This document shows, piece by piece, positions 55,313-64,000 of a stretch of DNA of 64,000 bases. A program made the translations under genes and the position numbers. The notes beneath the pieces were generated by a model, which ran no database searches, was not told the DNA's origin, and saw only the letters and a list, made by a program, of their open reading frames with translations. The stretch is from Comamonas sp. (GTDB lineage: Bacteria; Pseudomonadota; Gammaproteobacteria; Burkholderiales; Burkholderiaceae_C): positions 310,001 to 374,000 of the forward strand of contig JAITLR010000017.1 in NCBI GenBank assembly GCA_031277805.1, read 5' to 3'. The number at the start of each line of letters is the position of its first letter. Position 1 is the stretch's first letter.

Positions 55313-55570
55313 TCATTCGGATTTCTGCTGCTCTGCGGGCAAGCGGCGAAAGCGTGGCTGCTCCACACCATCGATCACCACGGTCTCATTGAACATGGCG
55401 GCAGGGCGCACCCACAGGCCGTGTTCGCCGTACAGGGCGCGGTACAGCGTCATGGGCTCCAGTGTTTCGCTGTGGCGCACGGTACCGACCACCTCATAGT
55501 GCATGCCTTTGTAATGCTCGTACAGACCGGGTGTGGTTTCGATCAACGGGGGGAGTTCGGAGTTGCTCAT
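55313..55570 (-). CDS. DUF1653 family protein
   Basis: An 85-residue soluble protein with the DUF1653 pattern: PGLYEHYKGMHYEVVGTVRH, then LYRALYGEHGLWVRPAAMF and a final RFRR. Function unknown. It is convergent with purN, 51 bp away, and diverges from the M48 peptidase gene. Confidence 0.85.
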   Translation of the reverse strand: MSNSELPPLIETTPGLYEHYKGMHYEVVGTVRHSETLEPMTLYRALYGEHGLWVRPAAMFNETVVIDGVEQPRFRRLPAEQQKSE

Positions 55571-55654
55571 GGTTGGGTGCAATCAATAAAGGGCGTGACG
55601 ACTGCCGTGTGAGAATGCTGAAAAAAACCAGCATCAGGGAGGCAGGGCAGCGCC

Positions 55655-57532
55655 ATGGAACAGGCAGATTATGTGCATCTGGTTCGCGTCAGCGAGCTTG
55701 CCAGCGCCGAAAACAGTCAGGCGTATCGGCGCAGCGTGGTCTTGTTTGCGGCACTGGGCTATGCCTGGGTGCTGGGCTGTCTGATTCTGGCACTGTGCCT
55801 GCTGTTCTGGTCGGGCTCGCATCTGCTGGCCGGGCAATGGCGCTTTGTCTGGGTCATGACGGCGATTGCCAGCCTGAGCCTGTTCTGGAACAGCCTGCGC
55901 GCGCTGTGGTTCAAGGTGGACAAGGCCGAGGGCATTGCGCTGATGCCCGAGGATGCTCCGGCCCTGTTCGAGGCGCTGGAGCGCATTCGCCGCAAGATGG
56001 CCGGCCCCAGGATTGATGCGGTGTATCTGACCCAGGACTTCAACGCCAGCATTCGCCAGGTGCCGCGCTGGGGCGTGCTGGGCGGCGTGCGCAATGAGCT
56101 GAATCTGGGCCTGCCGCTGATGATGGCGCAGGACAGAAACCGTCTGCTGGCCGTACTGGCCCATGAATACGGCCATCTGCGCGGCGGACATGGCAAGTTC
56201 GGTGCCTGGGTCTACCGCACGCGGCTGAGCTGGACCCGGTTGTATGAAGGCATGCAGGATGACTCCGGTGTGGCCTCGTTTGCCACGCGCAGGTTTCTGC
56301 ACTGGTATTTCCCGCGCTTTCTGGCCAAGACCTTTGCCATGGCACGCCAGGACGAGTACGAGGCCGACAAGGCCGCGGCCGGCCTGCTGGGTCAGGCCGT
56401 CATGGCCGATGCGCTGGTGGAAATCGACGTGCGCCAGCAATGGTTCCAGCAGAAATTCTGGCCGCTGCACTGGCGCTCGGCCCGCAAGCAGGCTGTGCCC
56501 ACGGGACCGTACAGTGCCATGAAGCATAGGCTGGCGCAGCCCGTCAAGCCGGCGTTTGCGTGCCAGGCGCTCAAGGCCAGCCTGAGTCTCAAGTCCGGTC
56601 TGGAAGATACCCACCCGGTGCTCAGGGAGCGCGTGGATGCGCTGACCGGCCAGCGTCCGCAACTGCCGCAGCAATGGTCGGCGGGCGGTGCGCTGGCCCT
56701 GCTCAATTCGCACAAGCTCGGTGAATGGCTCAAGAGCTTTGACAAGCAATGGTGTCTGGAGAACGCCAGTGCCTGGAAGGAACACCACGCCCGTCTGGCC
56801 CGCTGCGAGCAGGTGCTGGCTCAGCTCGACGGCGAGGGCTACCAGTCCGTGGCCGACCTGCTGCTGCGCGTGCAGCTCATGCTGAAGCTGGACCCCCATG
56901 CCGAAGTCAGAGCGTTGTATCAGGAGGTGCTGCGCCGCGAACCGGATAACGCCAAGGCGCTGGCGGGCATGGTGGATGTGTTGCCGCCGGACATGAGTGA
57001 CGTGCAGCTTGAGATGCTGGAGCGCCTGTTCGACCTGCATGTGGAATATCGCTGGTGGGCGGCCAATTTTGCGGTGGAATTGCTGGAATCCCGTCAACAG
57101 ATAGGGGTGGAGGGCGAGCCGGTCCTGGCGCTCAAGCGATGGCGCGAGCGGGTCAGGCAGACCAGCGAGCTGGAGGACCGCTTCTCCGAAGAGCTGATGC
57201 AGACGCCATTGCTGAACGCTCTGCTGCCGCATGGGCTGACGGATTTCGAGATTGCGGAGCTTGAGGCCGAGCTGCGCAACTTCCGCGCGGTATCTCAGGC
57301 CTGGCTGGTGCGCAAGCAGCTGGCGACCATTCGCAGCCGGCCTGTCTTCCTGCTGCTGGCAGAAATGGACGGACTGGGCGAAGAGGAGGGCGATGCGCTG
57401 GGGGAGCAGATTCATGATCGCCTGGAGTTGCTTGGCAAGCTCTATGTCATGCGGGTGCAGCAGGCCGCAACGCTAGACGATATAGCGCGCCAGGGTCTCA
57501 AATCCGTGTATCTGCGTGCTTTTGCCGGCTAA
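55655..57532 (+). CDS. M48-family membrane metallopeptidase with long C-terminal domain
   Basis: A 625-residue protein. Two hydrophobic helices (about 28-52 and 64-84) precede a zinc peptidase domain with HEYGH at 170-174 and EYEAD near 234-238, as in the HtpX/STE24-type M48 family. The C-terminal half (about 300-625) is helical and not recognised, perhaps TPR-like. It probably acts in membrane-protein quality control, but its substrates are unknown. Confidence 0.87.
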   Translation: MEQADYVHLVRVSELASAENSQAYRRSVVLFAALGYAWVLGCLILALCLLFWSGSHLLAGQWRFVWVMTAIASLSLFWNSLRALWFKVDKAEGIALMPEDAPALFEALERIRRKMAGPRIDAVYLTQDFNASIRQVPRWGVLGGVRNELNLGLPLMMAQDRNRLLAVLAHEYGHLRGGHGKFGAWVYRTRLSWTRLYEGMQDDSGVASFATRRFLHWYFPRFLAKTFAMARQDEYEADKAAAGLLGQAVMADALVEIDVRQQWFQQKFWPLHWRSARKQAVPTGPYSAMKHRLAQPVKPAFACQALKASLSLKSGLEDTHPVLRERVDALTGQRPQLPQQWSAGGALALLNSHKLGEWLKSFDKQWCLENASAWKEHHARLARCEQVLAQLDGEGYQSVADLLLRVQLMLKLDPHAEVRALYQEVLRREPDNAKALAGMVDVLPPDMSDVQLEMLERLFDLHVEYRWWAANFAVELLESRQQIGVEGEPVLALKRWRERVRQTSELEDRFSEELMQTPLLNALLPHGLTDFEIAELEAELRNFRAVSQAWLVRKQLATIRSRPVFLLLAEMDGLGEEEGDALGEQIHDRLELLGKLYVMRVQQAATLDDIARQGLKSVYLRAFAG

Positions 57533-57535
57533 ATA

Positions 57536-57562
57536 CATAGCTGCTACCGCTTGTTTTCATTG
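57536..57562. repeat. Dispersed repeat, family D, half copy
   Basis: CATAGCTGCTACCGCTTGTT after the M48 peptidase stop, matching one arm of the family D repeat. Confidence 0.45.
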
Positions 57563-57688
57563 ATCTTCAAGCAGTTTTGAATTCAAGATCAAGGCAGATA
57601 TTGCGCTGAAAGCTATGGTTTTCATAGTTTTGCTGCAAGCAGTCAGAGGGCGTCATATGGATATGCGGGCAGTGGGACAATTGCGCCC

Positions 57689-59020
57689 ATGCATCCCAAA
57701 GCCCTTCTCGACGCTTGCTCTGAACTGGTCAAGCGCGCCATGACATTTGAACACCCGGCCGATGCCGTGGTGTCCCGCTTTTTCCGCGAAAACCGTTACC
57801 TGGGCCCGCGCGAGCGTGCCACTCTGGCTGAAACCACCTACACCGTGCTGCGCAAGAAGCTGTTGTTCGAAGCGCTGGCGCATTCGGGCAGCGGTGCGCG
57901 TGAGCGCCGCCTGGCCATTCTGGGCTTTGCCGCCGTGCTGCGTGAGCAGGGCAAGAAGGAAGGCAAGGTCAAGAACAAGGATGGCCAGGACAGCGAAACC
58001 TTTATCAAGGCTGCGCTGACGCCTCAGGAACTCAAATGGCTGGCAGCCTGTGACGGCATCAAGCCTGAAGACCTGATGGAGGCGCACCGCCACAACCTGC
58101 CCGAATGGCTGGTCGAGCCGCTCAAGGCTCAGCTGGGTGACGGGTTCTGGGCGCTGGCTGCCAGCATGGAGCAGGCCGCGCCGCTGGACCTGCGCGTCAA
58201 CACTCTCAACGACAAGCGCTCCGATCTGCGCAAGGAACTGGAAAAAGCTGGTATCCAGGCCGAGCCCACACCGTTCTCGCCCATTGGCCTGCGCGTGGAT
58301 GGCAAGCCCGCGCTGGCCAAGGTCGATGCCTTCAATCGCGGCGCCATCGAGGTGCAGGACGAAGGCTCGCAACTGCTGGCGCTGATGCTGGATGCCAAGC
58401 GTGGCGAAATGGTGGTGGACTTCTGTGCCGGTGCCGGCGGCAAGACCCTGGCCATTGGCGCGGCCATGCGCAATACCGGCCGTCTGTATGCGTTTGACGT
58501 GTCGGGTCACCGCCTTGATGCGCTCAAGCCGCGTCTGGCCCGCTCGGGCCTGTCGAATGTGCACCCTGCAGCCATTGCCCATGAGCGGGACGAACGCGTC
58601 AAGCGCCTGGCTGGCAAGATCGACCGCGTACTGGTCGATGCACCTTGCTCGGGCCTCGGTACCTTGCGTCGCAACCCCGACCTCAAGTGGCGCCAGAGCC
58701 CCAAGGCCGTGGAAGAGCTGACGCAAAAGCAGGCTTCCATCCTGGAAAGCAGCGCCCGTCTGGTCAAGGCCGGCGGCCGCCTGATCTATGCCACCTGCTC
58801 AATCCTGCCTCAGGAGAACGAGGCCATTGCCGAGGCGTTCAGTGCTGCTCACCCCGAGTTCGTGCCACTGGATGCGGGCGAGGTGCTGGAGCAGCTCAAG
58901 ATCGCCGATGGCGACAAGCTGTGCAGCGGCGGCGAGGGCGGCAGGCGCTACCTGCGTCTGTGGCCGCATCAGCACGAGACAGACGGGTTTTTCGCTGCCG
59001 TTTGGGTGAAAAAGGCGTAA
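57689..59020 (+). CDS. RsmB/Nol1-Nop2-Sun family RNA methyltransferase
   Basis: A 443-residue SAM-dependent RNA m5C methyltransferase. An NusB-like N-terminal domain (about 1-150) precedes the catalytic domain. SAM motif VDFCAGAGGKTLA, motif IV VDAPCSGLGTLRRNPD with the release Cys, and motif VI IYATCSILPQENE with the catalytic Cys are visible. It probably modifies 16S rRNA, as RsmB does, but assignment to RsmB itself rather than another paralogue is not certain. Confidence 0.92.
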   Translation: MHPKALLDACSELVKRAMTFEHPADAVVSRFFRENRYLGPRERATLAETTYTVLRKKLLFEALAHSGSGARERRLAILGFAAVLREQGKKEGKVKNKDGQDSETFIKAALTPQELKWLAACDGIKPEDLMEAHRHNLPEWLVEPLKAQLGDGFWALAASMEQAAPLDLRVNTLNDKRSDLRKELEKAGIQAEPTPFSPIGLRVDGKPALAKVDAFNRGAIEVQDEGSQLLALMLDAKRGEMVVDFCAGAGGKTLAIGAAMRNTGRLYAFDVSGHRLDALKPRLARSGLSNVHPAAIAHERDERVKRLAGKIDRVLVDAPCSGLGTLRRNPDLKWRQSPKAVEELTQKQASILESSARLVKAGGRLIYATCSILPQENEAIAEAFSAAHPEFVPLDAGEVLEQLKIADGDKLCSGGEGGRRYLRLWPHQHETDGFFAAVWVKKA

Positions 59021-59143
59021 CTTCGGTGCAAATCCGGTATCCGCTGTCGGGCAATCGACAGTAGGCTTGTCAGCGTCCACCTAAAATGGCACGACCGTGC
59101 TTTATTGGGAGGGCGCGGTTTTTTGCCAAAGGCTTTGTTATTT

Positions 59144-60364
59144 ATGTCGCTGGATATCGGCTTGATCTGGAATGTCGCCGTGGATTGGATGGCCAACGGG
59201 CTGTGGGATCTGTCCTGGTGGCAGCTGTTGCTGTACGCCTTGTTCACAACCCACATCACGATTGCGGCGGTGACCATCTTTTTGCACCGCAGCCAGGCCC
59301 ATCGTTCGCTGGATCTGGGACCCATCCCCTCGCATTTCTTCCGCTTCTGGCTCTGGCTGGGCACGGGCATGGTGACCAAGGAGTGGGTGGCCATCCACCG
59401 CAAGCACCATGCCAAGTGCGAGACCGAGGATGATCCGCACAGCCCCCAGACTCGTGGTCTGGGCAAGGTGATGCGCGAAGGCGCCGAGCTGTATCGCGTC
59501 GAAGCCAGGAACCAGGAAACGCTCAAGAAATACGGTCACGGTACGCCCGACGACTGGATGGAGCGCAATATCTACCGCCATTCGGTGCTGGGTCCCTCGT
59601 TGATGCTCATCCTCAATGTGGCACTGTTCGGTGTGATCGGCCTGACGATCTGGGCCGTGCAGATGGTCTGGATTCCGTTCTGGGCGGCGGGTGTGGTCAA
59701 CGGCGTGGGCCACTTCTGGGGCTATCGCAACTACGAAGCCTCGGATGCCTCTACCAATCTGGTGCCCTGGGGCATCATCATTGGCGGCGAAGAACTCCAT
59801 AACAACCACCATACGTACCCAACGTCGGCCAAGTTCTCCGTCAAACCCTATGAGTTCGACATTGGCTGGGCCTATATCAGCGTCATGCAGAAGCTGGGCT
59901 GGGCCAAGGTCAAGAAGACGCCGCCCCGTCTGCGTAGCGGTGCGGTCAAGCCCGTGGCCGACGAGTTGACACTGGAAGCCATCATTGCCAACCGTTATGA
60001 GGTCATGGCCCGCTATGCGCGCGGCGTGCGTGCTGCGGTGCAGCAGGAGCTTGAAGGGCTGAAGGCGCGCAAGGCCCAGCAGGCCGATGTGTCCTTGCTC
60101 AAGAGTGCCCAGCGCTGGCTGCATCGCGATGCCGAGAAGGTGCCTGCCAATGCCGCGGGGCAGCTGGCGCAGGCTCGTGCCGCGCACCCGGTCATCGACC
60201 AGATGCTGGTCATGCGCGAAGAGCTGCGTCAGCTATGGCTCAATACCACGCTGAGCCGCGAACAGCTGACCGGCCAGCTGCAGGCCTGGTGCCAGCGTGC
60301 CGAGGCAAGCGGCATTGCGGCACTCAAGGACTTCTCCATCAGACTGCGCGCCGTCCACGCTTGA
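59144..60364 (+). CDS. Acyl-CoA/acyl-lipid fatty acid desaturase
   Basis: A 406-residue membrane-bound desaturase that probably introduces a cis double bond into fatty acyl chains. The di-iron His boxes are HRSQAH (48-53), HRKHH (85-89) and HNNHH near residue 225. Hydrophobic helices lie between them. The tail after about residue 265 is helical and longer than the minimal enzyme. The ATG at 59144 (MSLDIGLIWN) fits the start; an upstream TTG is less likely. Confidence 0.92.
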   Translation: MSLDIGLIWNVAVDWMANGLWDLSWWQLLLYALFTTHITIAAVTIFLHRSQAHRSLDLGPIPSHFFRFWLWLGTGMVTKEWVAIHRKHHAKCETEDDPHSPQTRGLGKVMREGAELYRVEARNQETLKKYGHGTPDDWMERNIYRHSVLGPSLMLILNVALFGVIGLTIWAVQMVWIPFWAAGVVNGVGHFWGYRNYEASDASTNLVPWGIIIGGEELHNNHHTYPTSAKFSVKPYEFDIGWAYISVMQKLGWAKVKKTPPRLRSGAVKPVADELTLEAIIANRYEVMARYARGVRAAVQQELEGLKARKAQQADVSLLKSAQRWLHRDAEKVPANAAGQLAQARAAHPVIDQMLVMREELRQLWLNTTLSREQLTGQLQAWCQRAEASGIAALKDFSIRLRAVHA

Positions 60365-60716
60365 TATTTCCGGTGGTCTTGCGCAGTACCGCTGACCACT
60401 GAAGAACCATCCACCGCCTCAGGTTCGTAAGACCGAGGCGGTTTTCTTTTATGGCAGCCGGGTTCATCTGCAGCTGTATGCGGCTGCGCTCGTCCACGCA
60501 CAGCAACTGCACCCAGAGAGCCCCAGGGGCACGCCAGCTCTGGCCGTTATGCAGCTGCATCTGATAGCCGCTGCAGGCATCCAGCGAGGGAAGTGGTGTG
60601 GTGGATAGCTGAATCGCAGCACCCAGGCATAACAGCGTGCTGCCTTCGGGCAGGCGCAGAGTGAGCAAATTGCCGGGTGTCAGTGTGTGCTGCTCGATGG
60701 TGCTTTTGGTCTGCAT
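60339..60716 (-). CDS. DUF2917-like small protein
   Basis: A 125-residue protein. The first 90 residues look like a DUF2917-type beta domain (LTLRLPEGSTLLCLGAAIQL, SGYQMQLHNGQSWRAPGA). The remaining 35-40 residues run through the desaturase terminator and overlap the desaturase 3' end, so they may not be functional. The ATG at 60714-60716 was chosen. It diverges from the MocR gene. Confidence 0.6.
   Translation of the reverse strand: MQTKSTIEQHTLTPGNLLTLRLPEGSTLLCLGAAIQLSTTPLPSLDACSGYQMQLHNGQSWRAPGALWVQLLCVDERSRIQLQMNPAAIKENRLGLTNLRRWMVLQWSAVLRKTTGNIKRGRRAV
60412..60452 (+). terminator. Terminator after the desaturase
   Basis: CCGCCTC and GAGGCGG form a 7-bp stem followed by TTTTCTTTT. It lies inside the 3' part of the convergent DUF2917-like frame. 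Confidence 0.75.
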
Positions 60717-60883
60717 GAATAGCTTCTTTAGGAGTGATTCAGGGCTCCTAGCGTAGGTTTTGCCGATATTTCGCAACAGGCACAGCCGGTGCTGCGTGCA
60801 TGCGCATCAGTGCAGATGAGGATGTGCCTGTTCTGGTCTGTTTGCAGGAAATCTGTATCTGTTGCAGAACAGGGGGCGATGGC

Positions 60884-62431
60884 ATGATGACGGCCCAGAA
60901 GCACGCTCTCATCACCATGCTGACCTCCGCCGCTGCATTTGAATCCTTACCCATGGCAGGCCAGAACCTGCCCTTGTATCAGCGGCTGGCTGCTCACTAC
61001 AGCACGGCTATCGTCCTGGGTACGCTCAAGGCCGGAGAGCGCATGCCGTCGGTGCGCGAGCTTATGGCGAGGCATGACATCAGCTTGTCCACGGCCTTGC
61101 AGGTGCTGCGCTTTCTGGAAGAGCAGGGCAGTCTGGAAGCGCGTCCAAGAGTCGGCTATTTTGTGAGGGCCATGAGCACAGGACTGCCCTTGACCAGCGA
61201 GCCGGACCTGAGTCAGCCCGTGCAGCCCAATCCGCATGCGCATTTCGTGGGTATCAACGAGCACATCTCCCTGCTGCTGGAGCGTGGTCGTCAGGCCGAG
61301 GTCTATATGGATATCGGAGGCTGCACGCCGCCCCCCGAACTTTTTGACCATCTGTTTCTGAACAAGACTGTGACGCGTTTGCTGCGCGAGCATCCGACCT
61401 TGCTGTCCCAGGGACGCTCGCTGCTGGCCAACCAGGGCAATCATCCGCTGTTTCAGCAGGCCATGGCCAGAAGGGCGCTGGCCACCGGTATCCGTGTAGC
61501 ACCAGCCGATGTGCTGGCCACCACGGGCAATTCCGAAGGGGTGAGTCTGGCGCTGGCTGCCGTGGCATCGCCTGGGGATATGGTGGCTGTCGAGTCACCG
61601 ACCTACTACGGCTTGCTGCAGGTGGTGGAGTCGCTGCAGCTGCAAACGCTGGAGATTCCCTGCAGCCCGCGCACGGGCATGTCCATCGAGGCGCTGGAAC
61701 TGGCCTTCCAGACCCAGCCACGGCTGAAGGCCGTGGTGGTGGTGCCGGATCTGCAGATGCCGCTGGGCGCGCGCATGCCTGATGAGGCCAAGGCAAGGCT
61801 GGTTGCGCTGTGTGCGGCCTATGGTGCGGCGCTGATCGAGGATGATTCTTACGGGTTGTTTGTGGAAGGGGCGCAGATAAAGCCGCTCAAGGCCTGGGAC
61901 AGTGCCTCCGGGCATGTGATCTATTGCCAGGCCTTCAACAAAAGTCTGGCACCAGGCCTGCGCCAGGGCTGGATGAATGGTGGCCAGTGGCATGGCCGTA
62001 TCCAGATGCTGAAGTTTGCGCAAAGCCGCAACACGCAGACACTGGGGCAGCTGGTGGTGGCCGAAGTGCTGGGCTCACCCACTCATCAGCGCGGCATGGA
62101 AAAGCTCAGGCAGCAACTCAAGCGGCAGCGCGAAGCCATGGCCAGGCTGGTTGCGCGCTATTTCCCGGTGGGGACGCGTATGAGTTTGCCCAGTGGGGGC
62201 CTGTGCCTGTGGCTGGAGTTCCCGGCGCAGATGTCCACCTCGGATCTGTTCACGGCTGCCTTGGCACGCGGCATACGCATTGCGCCGGGCAGCATGTTCT
62301 CGAACTCCGGCAGGTACGAGCACTGCATGCGGTTGGCATGCACGCATCCGGTCAACGAGCTTATGGAGAGAGCCATGGAGGATCTGGGGGCCATGGCCTG
62401 TCAGCAACTGGGGCAGGGTGTGCGCGGCTAG
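60884..62431 (+). CDS. MocR-type regulator (GntR helix-turn-helix plus aminotransferase domain)
   Basis: A 515-residue PLP-dependent transcription factor. The winged helix is near residues 35-105 (LYQRLAAHYSTAIVLGTLKA, PSVRELMARHDISLSTALQV). A type I aminotransferase domain follows, with the PLP Lys in CQAFNKSLAPGLRQGW and FSNSGRYEHCMRLA near the end. The ATG at 60884 has an AGGGGG site upstream; a second ATG follows directly. It diverges from the DUF2917-like gene. Its targets are unknown. Confidence 0.9.
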   Translation: MMTAQKHALITMLTSAAAFESLPMAGQNLPLYQRLAAHYSTAIVLGTLKAGERMPSVRELMARHDISLSTALQVLRFLEEQGSLEARPRVGYFVRAMSTGLPLTSEPDLSQPVQPNPHAHFVGINEHISLLLERGRQAEVYMDIGGCTPPPELFDHLFLNKTVTRLLREHPTLLSQGRSLLANQGNHPLFQQAMARRALATGIRVAPADVLATTGNSEGVSLALAAVASPGDMVAVESPTYYGLLQVVESLQLQTLEIPCSPRTGMSIEALELAFQTQPRLKAVVVVPDLQMPLGARMPDEAKARLVALCAAYGAALIEDDSYGLFVEGAQIKPLKAWDSASGHVIYCQAFNKSLAPGLRQGWMNGGQWHGRIQMLKFAQSRNTQTLGQLVVAEVLGSPTHQRGMEKLRQQLKRQREAMARLVARYFPVGTRMSLPSGGLCLWLEFPAQMSTSDLFTAALARGIRIAPGSMFSNSGRYEHCMRLACTHPVNELMERAMEDLGAMACQQLGQGVRG

Positions 62432-62437
62432 AGCTTT

Positions 62438-63190
62438 TTATTTCGCCAGCTGACCGGCCATGCACTGGCGCAGGAATTCGCGGGCCTTGCTGCCCTCCTT
62501 GTAGAAGGTGCTGATGACCTCCTTGCCTTCGACTGATACCTTGAAGCTGGCTTCCTCCTCAAGCTCCTTGACCAGCGCGTCAGACCCGCCAATCGCATAG
62601 ACCATGGCTCCCCATTTGCCATTGGACATGGTGTAGTTGATGGCGCCGACATCCTGGGGTTGCTCCTTGTTCTGGGTCAGCGTGGTTCTGACCTTGCGTG
62701 GGCTGGTGGGTTGGGGAATGCTCATGCCCAGAAAGGTCAGCAGGGCGCCGTTGTGCTTGGCCGTGGGGCCGGAAAGCTGAACGGCACCGGACATGCTGCC
62801 AAACATCGCCGCGCATTCAAGACCCGAGCGAGGGTTTTTTTCGTCATGCGAAAACACCCAGTAGCCCTTGCGCAGTTTCTGGTACTGCGGATCTTGTGCA
62901 ATTCTTTGCCCTTCCTTGATCAGCTCCTGCCCCTCGCGCAGCAGCTCCAGTTGACCGCGTGCCAGACCGCCCAGTGCATCGGCAGGCGAAGGTTCGGCGC
63001 GCTGGGTGGCAGCAGGCGCGGAGCTGAATTGTTCACAGACGGGTACGGAGGCCAGGCCCGGTGAACCACCCGTCATGCCGACCTGGCGCTGGCCGGGGCC
63101 TGGGCCCGTGGGGCAGATGAACGTCTGGCCGAAGACGACTGGCGACACGGCAAGTGAAAAAAGCAATGTGCTCAGCGTCTTGTGATTCAT
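62438..63190 (-). CDS. Secreted hypothetical protein
   Basis: A 250-residue protein with a signal peptide (LSTLLFSLAVSPVVFGQ, cleavage near residue 21). I recognise no family. A helical stretch (LARGQLELLREGQELIKEGQ) lies near 80-100, then a likely beta-rich domain with two or three Cys, one at ECAAMFGSMSG and one near the end (RQCMAGQ). It may be periplasmic or outer-membrane linked. It is convergent with the MocR gene. Confidence 0.72.
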   Translation of the reverse strand: MNHKTLSTLLFSLAVSPVVFGQTFICPTGPGPGQRQVGMTGGSPGLASVPVCEQFSSAPAATQRAEPSPADALGGLARGQLELLREGQELIKEGQRIAQDPQYQKLRKGYWVFSHDEKNPRSGLECAAMFGSMSGAVQLSGPTAKHNGALLTFLGMSIPQPTSPRKVRTTLTQNKEQPQDVGAINYTMSNGKWGAMVYAIGGSDALVKELEEEASFKVSVEGKEVISTFYKEGSKAREFLRQCMAGQLAK

Positions 63191-63267
63191 GTGTTTCGTC
63201 CCTGTGCGTTGCAAAGTGCCAAGTATAGGGATGGTCCTGGCCACAACCCTTGTACCGCTGCAGGCAT

Positions 63268-63301
63268 AAAAAAACCGCCTGCACTTGCGTGAGGCGGTTT
63301 T
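63268..63301 (-). terminator. Terminator after rpmG
   Basis: On the minus strand AAAACCGCCT and AGGCGGTTTT form a 10-bp stem followed by a T-run, just after the rpmG stop. Confidence 0.92.
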
Positions 63302-63318
63302 TGAGGAGACAGGCTGAA

Positions 63319-63489
63319 TTACTTCAGCTTGGCTTCCTTGTACTCGACGTGCTTGCGAGCCTTGGGGTCGAACTTGATGATCGACATCTTTTCAGGCATC
63401 GTCTTCTTATTCTTGGTCGTTGTGTAGAAGTGACCGGTACCAGCAGTGGAAGCCAGCTTGATCTTTTCGCGTCCGCCTTTAGCAGCCAT
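63319..63489 (-). CDS. rpmG: 50S ribosomal protein L33
   Basis: A 56-residue ribosomal protein L33 ([20 protein letters not shown], then YTTTKNKK and [18 protein letters not shown]). The zinc-binding Cys pairs of some L33 proteins are absent, the C-minus form. It lies 20 bp after rpmB with a GGAG ribosome site. Confidence 0.95.
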   Translation of the reverse strand: MAAKGGREKIKLASTAGTGHFYTTTKNKKTMPEKMSIIKFDPKARKHVEYKEAKLK

Positions 63490-63509
63490 GGTGTTTCTCC
63501 TTCAGGAAA

Positions 63510-63743
63510 TTAAGCTTGGCCACGAGCGCGCATGTCTGCGAGCACGGAGTCGATACCGTTCTTGTCGATCAGGCGCAGAGCAGCGCTGGAAACGCGCAGG
63601 CGCACCCAACGGTTCTCGGTTTCCACCCAGAAACGACGGTATTGCAGGTTGGGGAGGAAACGACGCTTGGTCTTGTTGTTGGCGTGGGAAACATTGTTGC
63701 CCACCATGGGCTTCTTGCCCGTAACTTCACATACGCGTGCCAT
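63510..63743 (-). CDS. rpmB: 50S ribosomal protein L28
   Basis: A 77-residue ribosomal protein L28 ([39 protein letters not shown]). It is the first gene of the rpmB-rpmG pair, an order common in bacteria. The predicted promoter TATAAT is at 63911-63916. Confidence 0.97.
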   Translation of the reverse strand: MARVCEVTGKKPMVGNNVSHANNKTKRRFLPNLQYRRFWVETENRWVRLRVSSAALRLIDKNGIDSVLADMRARGQA

Positions 63744-63910
63744 TGGGACACTCCGATAGTTGAATCGGCCGCCGACTCTGTAGCCCCGCTTGTGCAGCAG
63801 GGTGTGTCGACAACCTCACCTCGCCAGTTTGTAATGGGTGGCGGTAGCCCGATTGCGGAAGTCCCATGCAGCACGGTAAGGCGCGAACCTGGAATTCAGC
63901 AAAGTCTGCG

Positions 63911-63916
63911 ATTATA
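63911..63916 (-). promoter_or_regulatory. Predicted -10 element of the rpmB-rpmG operon
   Basis: Perfect TATAAT on the minus strand, about 168 bp before the rpmB ATG. The -35 region is weak (around CAAGGG with 17-bp spacing). The 5' leader is long. Confidence 0.5.
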
Positions 63917-63928
63917 GCGTTTCCGCAA

Positions 63929-63974
63929 AAAAGCCCTTGGGGCATGCCAAAACTGGCCAAACCCAAGGGCTTTT
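63929..63974. terminator. Long-stem terminator near the window end
   Basis: AAAAGCCCTTGGG and CCCAAGGGCTTTT form a perfect 13-bp stem with a 20-base loop. It could end a gene entering from the right; the rpmB promoter begins just inside it. Confidence 0.75.
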
Positions 63975-64000
63975 GCCTTGATCGTGCGTCAACAGGTTCT

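Noticed and set aside
59022-59061. CGGTGCAAATCCGG plus a CTGTCG/CGACAG hairpin after the RsmB-type gene, resembling part of a cobalamin riboswitch
   Set aside because: The match is short, the other riboswitch parts (conserved box and its partner stems) are absent, and the downstream gene is a desaturase. A covariance-model search would settle it.

Overview
The window is a GC-rich chromosomal segment, most likely from a betaproteobacterium of the family Comamonadaceae (Comamonas or a close relative). Reasons: two Bug-type tripartite-tricarboxylate-transporter receptors and a tctBA pair; the ribF-ileS-lspA order; a lone LolC-type permease next to lolD; and several families of short intergenic repeats of a kind I associate with this family. 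The genus is inferred, not proven. No rRNA, tRNA, CRISPR array, transposase or phage gene was seen.

Region 1 (1-12.2 kb): the 3' end of a chemoreceptor gene, then a 12-gene Tad/Flp pilus operon on the minus strand. Its order is tadV, rcpC, rcpA, small lipoprotein, flp, tadG, tadE, tadF, tadZ, tadA, tadB, tadC. A strong sigma70-like promoter lies in the AT-rich DNA ahead of tadV. No tadD is seen.

Region 2 (12.2-24.5 kb): recJ, a COG4255-like gene, a sulfatase and Bug-receptor pair with a divergent MarR regulator, lolC-lolD, a soluble two-PAS chemoreceptor, a TatD-type hydrolase, a deoxyinosine-glycosylase-like gene and a spermidine-synthase-like protein.

Region 3 (24.7-39.2 kb): an isolated GspE/PilB-type ATPase, tctB-tctA without tctC, a DUF3422 membrane protein, an SDR protein lacking the usual Tyr/Lys pair, an EamA exporter, a Nudix hydrolase, a Na/Pi cotransporter, a phosphonoacetate hydrolase (phnA) and Bug-receptor pair with a divergent LysR regulator, and a hypothetical membrane protein.

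Region 4 (39.3-51.1 kb): ribF-ileS-lspA, an HNH nuclease gene with a hairpin-rich leader, then a purine (urate) module. The module holds two closely related nucleobase deaminases at its edges, uraH, a Tat-exported transthyretin-like paralogue, an MFS transporter, a divergent LysR regulator and uraD. A bestrophin-like gene lies inside it.

Region 5 (51.2-64 kb): two adjacent acyl-CoA dehydrogenases, a YceH-family protein, purN, a DUF1653 protein, an M48 membrane metallopeptidase, an RsmB-type RNA methyltransferase, a fatty acid desaturase, a DUF2917-like gene, a MocR/GntR-aminotransferase regulator, a secreted hypothetical protein and rpmB-rpmG.

Most genes are ordinary housekeeping or catabolic genes. 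The most unusual features are the dispersed repeats, especially a 57-76 bp element with GACTTACGCAAA terminal inverted repeats; two similar modules of receptor, alkaline-phosphatase-superfamily hydrolase and divergent regulator; the exported transthyretin-like protein; and the hairpin-rich leader of the HNH gene. I found no clear previously undescribed defence or mobile system.
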